Assembly: GCA_020628265.1 (NCBI GenBank)
Contig: JAHDFG010000001.1
Coordinates: 1-37,851, forward strand
Length of the DNA: 37,851 nucleotides
Source: Pseudooctadecabacter sp.
Lineage (GTDB): Bacteria > Pseudomonadota > Alphaproteobacteria > Rhodobacterales > Rhodobacteraceae
Direction: 5' to 3'
Shown here piece by piece: positions 1 through 7,526 of the stretch. How positions within the stretch are numbered: the stretch's first letter is position 1; each line of letters begins with the position of its first letter. The position numbers and the translations under genes are program-made. The notes under the pieces were generated by a model. It saw only the letters and a program-made list of their open reading frames with translations. It made no database searches and was not told the DNA's origin.

Positions 1-6
1 CCTCCC

Positions 7-70
7 GATCTTGGTTGCACACCGAAGCCAAGATCAACTGGATGCGCCTCCGGTCAGTTGATCGGAGGCG
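7..70 (+). promoter_or_regulatory. Structured leader with three overlapping stems upstream of the GH13 gene
   Basis: Three perfect inverted repeats overlap here: GATCTTGG (7-14) with CCAAGATC (28-35), GATCAACTG (32-40) with CAGTTGATC (55-63), and CGCCTCCG (45-52) with CGGAGGCG (63-70). The middle stem shares bases with both others, so it cannot form together with them as simple hairpins. The last stem is followed by TACTTTTC, a weak U-tract. This could be a terminator of an upstream gene, an attenuator of the glucosidase gene, or a pseudoknot. The window edge hides the upstream context. The stems are seen directly; the function is inferred. Confidence 0.45.
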
Positions 71-101
71 TACTTTTCACCCCAATGACAATGAGATCGA
101 A

Positions 102-1784
102 ATGACCCAACAAGATATGCCTTGGTGGAAAACCGCGACCGGATATCAAATTTACCCCCGCAGTTTTTGTGACAGCAACGGTGACGGGATCGGGGACCTG
201 CGCGGCATCATATCAAAGCTGGATCATCTTAAGGACCTGGGCATCGGGTTCATTTGGCTTTCGCCGGTCTATGCATCGCCTATGCGGGACAACGGATATG
301 ACATTGCGGACTACCGTGACATCGCGCCTGAGTTCGGGACCATGGATGATTTTGACCGGCTGCTGGTCGAGGCGCGCGAAAGGGGCATCCGGATCGTCAT
401 GGATCTTGTCGTGAACCATTGTTCCTCAGATCACCTGTGGTTCCAGAAAGCTTGCGCTGATGCGAACTGCATCGAACACGACTATTTCTACTGGCGCGAC
501 CCTAAGCCTGATGGATCCCCGCCCGACGACCAGCGCGCCTGCTTCGGCGGGTCTGCGTGGCACTGGGTGCCGAAGGTTGGCAAGTACTGCTATTGTCATT
601 TCGGCCCGCAACAACCGGACCTGAACTGGCACAACCCGCGGCTTCGGGACGAGATTTACGACATGATGAACTGGTGGCTCGATAAGGGCATCGGCGGCTT
701 CCGGATGGATGTGATCGAACTCATTGGCAAGGACATAGACGGTCGTGAATACCATGAAGGGCCGGACATGCACCGCTTCATTCAGGAAATGCATCAGCGG
801 TGTTTGGCCGGGCGTGACATCCTGACCGTGGGGGAGACCTGGGCTGCAACACCCGACTCCGCGCTGAACTACTGCGGGAAGGATCGGAACGAGTTGAACA
901 TGGTGTTCAACTTCAACCATGTGCAAGCCGCATGGGACCCCGCGTTGGGCCGTTTCGGGCCAAATCGTTTCGATTTGCGGACCCACAAAATGATCCTCAA
1001 TGACTGGCAGCAAGCGCTGGCGGACGACGGCTGGAATTCGCTTTATCTGTCGAACCATGACCTGCCGCGTGCTGTTTCCCATTACGGCGACGACAGGCAG
1101 TATCGCGTTCGGTCCGCCAAGATGCTTGCGATAGTTCACTACCTTATGAAGGGCACGCCGTTCATCTATCAGGGTGAAGAGATCGGCATGACGAACGCGC
1201 GGTTTACCTCGCTCGATCAGTTCCGCGATATCGAGACGCTTGGCCAGCTGGAGGAACGGCTGGGTGCGGAGGGCTCCAACCGCCGGAACGAGGCAAGCGT
1301 GGCCGAGTTTCTTGCATCGGCCAATGAGAACGGGCGCGACAATGCGCGAACGCCGGTTCAGTGGAACGGATCGAAATTCGCAGGCTTCAGCGACGCTGCA
1401 AGTTGGATCGACGTCAACCTGAACCATCAGAGCATCAACGTCGAAAGAGACCGAGATGATCCTGACGGCGTGTTCGAGCTTTACCGACAAATTATTGACC
1501 TCCGCAGATCAATGGCGGTTTTTACCCAAGGAAGTTTTGAGCTTGTCCTGCCGGATCATCCGCAGGTCTTTGGCTATGTTCGTCGGTGGGGCACGCAAGA
1601 GGTTCTGGTGGCAGGAAACGTTTCTGACAAGGTGGCTGAATTCGACCTGCCTTTAGGGCTCGAATTTGGATGGTCGCCTGTGTTGACGGCCGAAGCAGGT
1701 AAGTGGGATGCGAGGCCAGAGGTTATGCCGCCCTATTTCGGCGGGGCATGGACAAGGGACATCGGGGATCAGGACCCCAGATAG
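102..1784 (+). CDS. Alpha-glucosidase, GH13 family (oligo-1,6-glucosidase type)
   Basis: Hydrolyses terminal alpha-glucosidic bonds of short oligosaccharides to glucose, probably in the cytoplasm because no signal peptide is visible. The 560-residue length is usual for the family. The TIM barrel starts with an IYPRSF strand and a DGIGDLRG calcium-type loop. The catalytic triad is visible as Asp203 in GFRMDVIE, Glu245 in TVGETW and Asp320 in LSNHD. I chose the ATG at 102 (MTQQDMPWW) because homology to the family begins within ten residues; the frame is open back to a TTG at 15, but those residues overlap the structured leader. The gene runs towards the LacI gene at 1871. In related bacteria such genes close alpha-glucoside ABC operons, but the upstream part lies outside the window. 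Exact substrate (maltose, sucrose, trehalose or isomaltose) cannot be decided. Confidence 0.9.
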   Translation: MTQQDMPWWKTATGYQIYPRSFCDSNGDGIGDLRGIISKLDHLKDLGIGFIWLSPVYASPMRDNGYDIADYRDIAPEFGTMDDFDRLLVEARERGIRIVMDLVVNHCSSDHLWFQKACADANCIEHDYFYWRDPKPDGSPPDDQRACFGGSAWHWVPKVGKYCYCHFGPQQPDLNWHNPRLRDEIYDMMNWWLDKGIGGFRMDVIELIGKDIDGREYHEGPDMHRFIQEMHQRCLAGRDILTVGETWAATPDSALNYCGKDRNELNMVFNFNHVQAAWDPALGRFGPNRFDLRTHKMILNDWQQALADDGWNSLYLSNHDLPRAVSHYGDDRQYRVRSAKMLAIVHYLMKGTPFIYQGEEIGMTNARFTSLDQFRDIETLGQLEERLGAEGSNRRNEASVAEFLASANENGRDNARTPVQWNGSKFAGFSDAASWIDVNLNHQSINVERDRDDPDGVFELYRQIIDLRRSMAVFTQGSFELVLPDHPQVFGYVRRWGTQEVLVAGNVSDKVAEFDLPLGLEFGWSPVLTAEAGKWDARPEVMPPYFGGAWTRDIGDQDPR

Positions 1785-1870
1785 GGGATAACGTGCAGGC
1801 CCTTGTGATCCTTTGCAAGACGTCCCTAACGTGATGCCGGTCGCCATTAGGGCGCCAACCCGGCGCACGT

Positions 1871-2965
1871 TTAGGCTGCGCTGTGGCCCCGATCACTGAG
1901 TTTTGCCGTGGCTGGCCGCTCAGCAGTTTTTGGACAGGGGGGGCGCGCTTTGGTTGAGCAGCGCTTTATCAGTTTTGGTTCACAATGTCGGCTGCACCCC
2001 GTCAGTTGGGTCTGATCTACAATCGCTTTTGCGAGGACCTCGCCTGCTTCCTGACCAATTCTCTTGGCGGGCAGGCGGACGGTCGTCAGTGCAGGCTCGA
2101 TGTCGGCACTCCCCTTAAAGTCGCCGATGCCGGCGACAGAGATGTCCTGCGGAACCTGTAGGCCTGCTGCCTTTGCGCCGTATAGCGCACCTGTCGCGAG
2201 AATGTCGTTGCCACAGATCAATGCCGTTGGGCGGTCCTTGGCCGACAGCAACTCCTGCGTGTCTCTTTTGGAGGCCGAGATGCTGTAGACGGTCGTCAGA
2301 CGCCATTCATCGGGCACGGTGACTTTGGCGTTTGCCAGCGTCTCCAAGATGCTTTGCCGTCTTGCGTGCGCTCGGTCGTTTCCTTCGGTTGGGGGGAACA
2401 TGCATGCGACCTTGGTGTGACCCAAGGCCACGATGTGTTCCGCAATCAGCTTGCCCGCCAGTTCATTGTCAGCGCCGATGCAGGGAAAGGCTGCGTTGGG
2501 CGCGTAGTTCCACATGGAAAGGCTGGGAATTTGTTGTTGCTCCAGCAGCCGGAAGACCGCTTCGTCGTGGTCAAGGCCGGTCAGGACGACGCCATCCACG
2601 CGGTGTTCCAGAAACTTTCGCAGCACAGCATACTCCCGTTGCAGGTCGTACCCGTGGGAGGCCAACAGGATCGTAAAACCGAATTCGTCGACGGTGTCCG
2701 AAAAGGCCTGAACCACCTCGGCAAAGATCGCGTTGTCCAGCGTTGGCACAAGGACCCCGATTGTACCGGACCGGATGCCATGGATCGTTTGGGCTGCGCG
2801 ATTGCGGATATATCCGGTTTTTCGGACAGCTGAATCGATCCGCTTGCGGGTTGCTGGCTTGAGTAACTCGGGATGATTGAAGTAGCGCGAAACAGTCGAG
2901 GCTGAGACCTTCGCGACCTGCGCAACCGTCGTTATATCTGCTTTTTTATAATTTTTATCAGACAT
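1871..2965 (-). CDS. LacI/GalR-family transcriptional regulator of the divergent TTT/sauST operon
   Basis: A 364-residue repressor-type protein. The N-terminal helix-turn-helix (TTVAQVAKVSASTVSRYFN, residues 12-30) is followed by a hinge and a periplasmic-binding-protein-like effector domain starting at IGVLVP. The family's C-terminal hallmark is recognisable as EPKLIKRCST, but roughly 20 further residues follow it, a lineage-specific tail rather than an obvious frameshift. The gene is divergent from tctABC-sauST, with about 100 bp between the starts holding nested palindromes (see 2990-3017), so it most likely controls that operon and itself. It could alternatively serve the convergent alpha-glucosidase gene. 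The effector is not readable from sequence; sulfoacetate or a derived CoA or aldehyde intermediate is a guess from context. Confidence 0.88.
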   Translation of the reverse strand: MSDKNYKKADITTVAQVAKVSASTVSRYFNHPELLKPATRKRIDSAVRKTGYIRNRAAQTIHGIRSGTIGVLVPTLDNAIFAEVVQAFSDTVDEFGFTILLASHGYDLQREYAVLRKFLEHRVDGVVLTGLDHDEAVFRLLEQQQIPSLSMWNYAPNAAFPCIGADNELAGKLIAEHIVALGHTKVACMFPPTEGNDRAHARRQSILETLANAKVTVPDEWRLTTVYSISASKRDTQELLSAKDRPTALICGNDILATGALYGAKAAGLQVPQDISVAGIGDFKGSADIEPALTTVRLPAKRIGQEAGEVLAKAIVDQTQLTGCSRHCEPKLIKRCSTKARPPCPKTAERPATAKLSDRGHSAA

Positions 2966-2989
2966 TTAACCGTCGTATTTCACGAATTT

Positions 2990-3017
2990 ATGAAAACATT
3001 TGCAAAACTATTTTCAT
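2990..3017. promoter_or_regulatory. Nested palindrome, probable LacI-family operator
   Basis: The outer arms ATGAAAA (2990-2996) and TTTTCAT (3011-3017) are perfect inverted copies separated by 14 bases. Inside them, TTTGCAAA (2999-3006) is itself a perfect 8-bp palindrome with the central GC step common in LacI/GalR operators. The element sits between the divergent lacI (start 2965) and tctA (start 3065) genes, the expected place for an operator acting on both. The binding protein is inferred from position only. Confidence 0.5.
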
Positions 3018-3064
3018 CCCTTAGCGTGACTGGTCAAGCCTGATTTTGGGAGGATTTGGGCGAA

Positions 3065-4594
3065 ATGGACTTCTTGTTCTACATGGGCGACGTGTTCACC
3101 CCGATCAATTTCGGGTTGCTGCTGCTTGGGACCGTTGGCGGGCTGATTTTGGGCGCGACCCCCGGTCTCTCGCCGACCATGGCCGTGGCGCTGCTTATCC
3201 CCTTCACCTTCCAGTTGGAGCCGCAACAGGGTTTGATCCTGCTTGGTGCGGCCTATACCTCCACGGTTGCCGGTGGCGCGGTAAGTGCGATCCTCCTCAA
3301 GATTCCGGGCGCGCCCGCAAACATCGCCACAACGCTTGATGGGCATACGATGGCCGCAAAAGGCGAAGGCGCGAAGGCCCTGCAATTGTCCTTTTTGGCC
3401 TCTGCCGTGGGGGGGCTTTTCGGGGTTTTCCTTTTGATCTTCCTCACACCGGTTCTGGCGCAATGGGCACTCGCGTTTGGGCCGTCCCACCTGTTCTGGC
3501 TTGCCATTCTCGGGGTCACCGTGATCGGGACACTCGATTCCAGTTCGGTGGTGAAGGGGCTGCTGTCCGGCTGCATCGGGCTGTGGCTGGCGACAATCGG
3601 TTTCGACGACATCATGGGCGCGCAGCGGTTCATCTTTCATCCGGCTGTCAGCGGCGGGATCAACGTCATTCCTGCCCTCATCGGGCTTTTCGCCATTCCG
3701 CAGGTCATCACGATGCTGACCAAGGGGCGCACCCGTTCCGGTGCCGAGGTAATTACGGTCAAACGCCACCCAATCCGCCTTGCTTTTGTAGAGGTGATCC
3801 GCCGCAAGACAGCCCTGACCATCGGGACCATCACCGGGTCCATCATCGGTTTGATCCCCGGTGTTGGCGGTCAGATTGCCGGCCTCGTGGCTTATGACCA
3901 ATCGAAGAAGTTCAGCAAGGAAAGCGAGAAGTTCGGCACGGGCCACAGCGAGGGCGTTATCGCGGCAGAAAGTGCCAACAACGCGATGGTCGGGCCGTCG
4001 CTGGTGCCGCTTCTGACCTTGTCCATTCCCGGCTCACCCACAGCGGCTGTCCTGTTGGGGGGCTTGCTTATACACGGCATCTTCCCCGGGCCTGACCTGT
4101 TCATGAACTACCCGCAGGTCGCGTGGACCTTCATCGACTCCATGCTGATTGGACAGATCCTGATGTGTATCTTTGGCCTGTACATCGCAGGACTTGCGGC
4201 AAGCGTGGCCCGCGTGCCGCATGCGGTGATGGCGGCGATTGTCTTGGGTCTGGCCGTTTTCGGCAGCTACTCGGTCCAAAACTCGATGGGCGACGTCTAT
4301 GTCATGGCCAGCCTTGGGCTCGGCATGTACTTCCTTGAGCGGTTCGGCTTTTCGGCGGCACCGCTGGTGCTGGGCCTTATCCTTGGCCCGATTGCCGAGG
4401 CGAACTTCATCCAAGGGTCGATGATCGCCAACGCGACCGTGGGGCAGGCGACCTATTTCTTCACCGGCTGGCTGAACTGGTTCCTGATCCTGATCGTTCT
4501 GGCATCCGTCAGCTATTCCATCTGGATGGAGATCGCCCAGCGTCGCTACACCACCAAGGATGACGCGGTCGCCAAAGAGGAGGCCTTGTCATGA
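3065..4594 (+). CDS. tctA: TctA-family large permease subunit of a tripartite tricarboxylate transporter
   Basis: A large inner-membrane protein of about 510 residues with roughly a dozen hydrophobic segments, the translocating subunit of a TTT secondary importer that works with a small TctB subunit and a periplasmic TctC binding protein. Family signatures visible are the N-terminal GATPGLSPTMAVALLIPFTF stretch, the GLIPGVGGQIA motif, the EGVIAAESANNA segment and LTLSIPGSPTAAVLLGGL. The ATG at 3065 is preferred to the in-frame TTG at 3056, because GGGAGG at 3048-3053 leaves a workable 11-nt spacer only for the ATG. The stop overlaps the tctB start by 4 nt. TTT systems import carboxylates and other small anions; the downstream genes suggest a sulfonated carboxylate. 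Confidence 0.93.
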   Translation: MDFLFYMGDVFTPINFGLLLLGTVGGLILGATPGLSPTMAVALLIPFTFQLEPQQGLILLGAAYTSTVAGGAVSAILLKIPGAPANIATTLDGHTMAAKGEGAKALQLSFLASAVGGLFGVFLLIFLTPVLAQWALAFGPSHLFWLAILGVTVIGTLDSSSVVKGLLSGCIGLWLATIGFDDIMGAQRFIFHPAVSGGINVIPALIGLFAIPQVITMLTKGRTRSGAEVITVKRHPIRLAFVEVIRRKTALTIGTITGSIIGLIPGVGGQIAGLVAYDQSKKFSKESEKFGTGHSEGVIAAESANNAMVGPSLVPLLTLSIPGSPTAAVLLGGLLIHGIFPGPDLFMNYPQVAWTFIDSMLIGQILMCIFGLYIAGLAASVARVPHAVMAAIVLGLAVFGSYSVQNSMGDVYVMASLGLGMYFLERFGFSAAPLVLGLILGPIAEANFIQGSMIANATVGQATYFFTGWLNWFLILIVLASVSYSIWMEIAQRRYTTKDDAVAKEEALS

Positions 4595-5055
4595 CCGATC
4601 TGCCCCGCAATCAGCATATCGTCGCCTCGGGGATCATCGCCGCTGTCGGGGTGACAGTTGCCTATATCAGCTTCACCCAAGAACCGGCGGACGCCTTTAT
4701 CTTTCCGCGCTTGATATCTTCTGTGTTCGCGGTGCTGGCCATCTGGACATTCGGCAAGGCTATTCTGGGCCGAACAAAAGTGGGCAACGGCATCAGTGGC
4801 GAGGCGATGCGCAACATGCTGCCCGGTCTCATTGTAATGGTGGTTTATATCTTCTGGGCCGCCAAAGGCTTGGGCTTTTACACGGCCACCACAATCGCCT
4901 TCTTCATCATGCTGTCGCTCTATGATCCGGCGCCGCACAACGCCCTGAAAACCTGGGCAAAACGGATCGCCATCACCGCCGGCTTCATGCTGGTGATGTA
5001 TGGGCTTTTTGCCCAGCTACTCAATGTCTTCACACCCCGTGAAGTCTTCTTCTGA
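4591..5055 (+). CDS. tctB: TctB-family small permease subunit of the TTT transporter
   Basis: A 154-residue membrane protein with about four hydrophobic helices: near residues 10-28, 38-55, 75-95, and a long C-terminal pair interrupted by a short polar stretch. This matches TctB size and topology. It is weakly conserved in sequence and is assigned largely by topology and by its place between tctA (4-nt ATGA overlap) and tctC. A small CCGC-AATA-GCGG hairpin (5057-5068) follows the stop, before the strong tctC ribosome binding site. Confidence 0.9.
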   Translation: MTDLPRNQHIVASGIIAAVGVTVAYISFTQEPADAFIFPRLISSVFAVLAIWTFGKAILGRTKVGNGISGEAMRNMLPGLIVMVVYIFWAAKGLGFYTATTIAFFIMLSLYDPAPHNALKTWAKRIAITAGFMLVMYGLFAQLLNVFTPREVFF

Positions 5056-5093
5056 ACCGCAATAGCGGCAGATCAAACCTTAGGGAGGATACT

Positions 5094-6062
5094 ATGAAAA
5101 AATGGATTGCAGGGGCCGCAATGGCTTTGGCGGCAATGACGGGAAGCGCCTATGCGGAAGGGCATGGCGATTACCCGGAACGGCCGATCATGTTGATGGT
5201 CAGCTATGGTGCTGGTGGTGCCACTGACTTTCAGGCCCGGATCGTGACGATGACGGCAGGCAACGAGGATGCGCTGGGCATGCCGATTGCCATCGTGAAC
5301 CGTCCGGGCGCGGGGGGGCGTGTCGGATGGAACTGGTTCGCCACCGAGGCGGACAATGATGGCTACACGCTGGGTGCCTACAACATCCCGCATTTCATCG
5401 CGCAGTCGATCGAAGGCGGCGTGTCCTATTCCACCGACGACTTTGAACCGATTGCCAACTGGGGCGCGGACCCCGCGGTCTTCGTTGTCGGGGCCGACAG
5501 CGACTTCAATTCGATGGCCGATGTTGTCGATTACGCCAAGGCGAACCCGGGCGGTCTGACGTTCTCCGGCGCGGGGCTGTTCGTGGGTCACCACATCGCG
5601 GCGCTGCAGCTTGAAAAGGCAGCGGGGGTCGAACTGGCCTATATACCGAACAACGCAGGGGGCGCAGGTGCCATGCGTGCCGTCATTGCTGGCGAAGTGC
5701 TGGGCGGCGTGAACAACCTGTCCGACGCGTTCCGGGCGCAAGCCGCAGGCAACGTCAAAATCCTTGGTGTGTTCGATCTGGAACGCAATGCGTTCCTGCC
5801 AGACGTGCCCACAATGATGGAACAGGGCTACGATATCGACAACGCCAGCGTGAACTTCCGCGGTGTCATGGTACCGAAAGGCACGCCGCAGGCCGTGATT
5901 GATCATCTGGCCGCCGTCGTTCCGACCATGTTCGAGAACGGTCGCGTGCAAAGCCGCATGGAAGCAGGCGGCTCGCCTATGCATGTCATGACCCGTGATG
6001 AAGTCCTTGAAATGTGGGCAGCGCGTCAGGAAACTCTGGAAGAGCTGCTCGCAGGTCTCTAA
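5094..6062 (+). CDS. tctC: TctC-family periplasmic substrate-binding protein of the TTT transporter
   Basis: A 322-residue exported binding protein. Residues 1-21 form a signal peptide (MKKWIAGAAMALAAM, ending AYA before EG). The mature protein starts with the family pattern YPERPIMLMVSYGAGGATDFQAR, followed by VNRPGAGGR, both typical of TctC/Bug proteins, which clamp around carboxylate anions. A clear GGGAGG ribosome binding site lies 6-7 nt before the ATG. It captures the substrate for TctAB. Order here is A-B-C, the binding protein being last and directly ahead of the catabolic pair. The ligand is inferred from sauST to be sulfoacetate or a similar sulfonate; tricarboxylates remain possible. 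Confidence 0.93.
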   Translation: MKKWIAGAAMALAAMTGSAYAEGHGDYPERPIMLMVSYGAGGATDFQARIVTMTAGNEDALGMPIAIVNRPGAGGRVGWNWFATEADNDGYTLGAYNIPHFIAQSIEGGVSYSTDDFEPIANWGADPAVFVVGADSDFNSMADVVDYAKANPGGLTFSGAGLFVGHHIAALQLEKAAGVELAYIPNNAGGAGAMRAVIAGEVLGGVNNLSDAFRAQAAGNVKILGVFDLERNAFLPDVPTMMEQGYDIDNASVNFRGVMVPKGTPQAVIDHLAAVVPTMFENGRVQSRMEAGGSPMHVMTRDEVLEMWAARQETLEELLAGL

Positions 6063-6073
6063 TCACATGCTGT

Positions 6074-6096
6074 GGCGTCCGCGTTTTGCGGGCGCC
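6074..6096 (+). terminator. Intercistronic stem-loop between tctC and the sauS-like gene
   Basis: GGCGTCCGC (6074-6082) pairs with GCGGGCGCC (6088-6096) as a 9-bp stem with one G-U pair and a GTTTT loop. No U-tract follows, so it is more likely an mRNA 3'-end stabiliser or partial attenuator that lowers expression of the catabolic genes relative to the binding protein than a full terminator. The role is inferred. Confidence 0.4.
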
Positions 6097-6125
6097 ATAC
6101 GTTACTCGTTCTCAAGGAAAAGCCG

Positions 6126-7526
6126 ATGGTCAACGATCCTATTCAAGAGGTCGAAGCAATAGTTGCGCGTGCTCGTGTCGCCCAGACAGCGTTTGAAAAG
6201 CAAGGCTCACAAAAGGCGTACGACCGTGCGGCACAAGCCGTTGCGTGGGCGATCATGGAGCCGGGGCGCAACCGGCACCTTGCAGAACTGGCGGTTGAGA
6301 CGACTGGCCTTGGCAATGTCCCTGACAAGATCACCAAGAACCACCGCAAGACCCTTGGTTTGATGCGCGATATAAAGGACGCCCAAACCTATGGGGTCAT
6401 CAAGGATGACCCTGCCAAGGGGATTACGGAAATTGCGCGGCCCATCGGTGTGATCGGGGCGGTTGTGCCGTCAACAAATCCGGGCGCAACACCTGCCAAC
6501 AATATCATCAATGCATTGAAATGCGGGAATGCGATTGTTGTTTCGCCGTCGCCCAAAGGCGTGCCGACGTGTGAAGCGTTGATCGGGTACATTTACGCGG
6601 AGTTCGACAAACTCGGCATAGACCGCGATCTCGTTCAAATGATCCCTGGTCGCGGGTCCAAGGAAAAAACCCAACGCCTGCTGGAAATAGCGGACCTGAT
6701 CGTTGTCACCGGCAGCCAGAATAACGTCAAACGTGCCTATACGTCCGGCACTCCGGCGCTTGCGGTCGGGGCAGGCAATGTCACGGCAATCGTTGATGAA
6801 ACCGCTGACTTGACCGCAGCGGCCGAAAAAATCAAAGCCTCAAAAACCTTTGACAATGCAACCTCTTGTTCGTCGGAGAATGCGGTCGTTGTTGTCGATG
6901 CGATCTATGACGCCTTCGTTGCAGAGATGGCCAAGACAGGCGGTGCGCTGATCACCGATGAAACCAAAGTAACAAGCAAGCTGTGGGTCAAAGGTCATCT
7001 GAATCCGAAAGCCATTGCGCAAGATGCAGACAAGATGATTGCGGCGCTCGACCTGACCGATGAGGTGCCGGAAGGCACAGCCTATCTTGCAGTCGAAACC
7101 AAGGGGATTGGTGCCGAACACCCTTTGTCCGGTGAAAAGCTGAGCCGCGTGTTGACGGTCTACCGCGCACGCGATTTTGACGAAGCCGTCGAGATCACCC
7201 ACCGCATTCAACTGCATCAGGGCGCGGGCCATTCTGTTGGCATTCACACCAGTGATCACGACAGGCCAATGGTCTTGGCCCAAGCGATCCCGACCAGCCG
7301 CATCATCGTTAATCAGGCGCATACATTTGCCACGGGCGGATCGTTCACCAACGGGATGCCGTTCTCTTTGTCCATGGGCTGCGGGTCGTGGGGCGGCAAC
7401 TCGATCGACACGAACCTGCATTGGCGGCACTTCATGCAGAGCACGAAGATCGTGCGCGAAATTCCGTCCAATGAACCCACGCTGGAAGAGATCTTCGGCG
7501 AATACTGGGAAGTGACGGGCAGATGA
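6126..7526 (+). CDS. sauS: Acylating aldehyde dehydrogenase, sulfoacetaldehyde dehydrogenase (SauS)-like
   Basis: A 466-residue CoA-acylating aldehyde dehydrogenase. By family it would interconvert sulfoacetyl-CoA and sulfoacetaldehyde with NAD(P)H in the cytoplasm. Visible features are the nucleotide-binding stretch PIGVIGAVVPSTNPGATP (about 106-123), the catalytic Cys248 in FDNATSCSSENA, LSGEKLSRVLTVYRARDFDEA, GHSVGIHT, and the C-terminal SMGCGSWGGNSI. As I recall it, this pattern resembles Cupriavidus necator SauS, and the length agrees. The ATG at 6126 follows AAGGAAA at good spacing; the frame is open further upstream without a good ribosome binding site. The stop overlaps the CoA-ligase start by 4 nt, the same S-T pairing as in known sulfoacetate clusters. 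A different acyl-CoA substrate cannot be excluded. Confidence 0.78.
   Translation: MVNDPIQEVEAIVARARVAQTAFEKQGSQKAYDRAAQAVAWAIMEPGRNRHLAELAVETTGLGNVPDKITKNHRKTLGLMRDIKDAQTYGVIKDDPAKGITEIARPIGVIGAVVPSTNPGATPANNIINALKCGNAIVVSPSPKGVPTCEALIGYIYAEFDKLGIDRDLVQMIPGRGSKEKTQRLLEIADLIVVTGSQNNVKRAYTSGTPALAVGAGNVTAIVDETADLTAAAEKIKASKTFDNATSCSSENAVVVVDAIYDAFVAEMAKTGGALITDETKVTSKLWVKGHLNPKAIAQDADKMIAALDLTDEVPEGTAYLAVETKGIGAEHPLSGEKLSRVLTVYRARDFDEAVEITHRIQLHQGAGHSVGIHTSDHDRPMVLAQAIPTSRIIVNQAHTFATGGSFTNGMPFSLSMGCGSWGGNSIDTNLHWRHFMQSTKIVREIPSNEPTLEEIFGEYWEVTGR

Noticed and set aside
426..1490. Long open frame antisense to the alpha-glucosidase gene
   Set aside because: It mirrors the codon structure of the real gene, has no family motif and no ribosome binding site of note.
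1824..1852. CCCTAA/TTAGGG inverted repeat between the alpha-glucosidase and lacI genes
   Set aside because: Only 6-bp arms with a 17-base loop and no U-tract, too weak to call a terminator although the position between convergent genes fits.
1871..2000. Apparent frameshift at the C-terminus of the first LacI protein
   Set aside because: The unusual tail still contains the family's end motif (EPKLIKRCST) in frame, so it is better read as a short extension.
3014..3946. Open frame antisense to tctA
   Set aside because: Composition is rich in Gly, Arg, Gln and His with no domain, typical of the reverse strand of a GC-rich membrane-protein gene.
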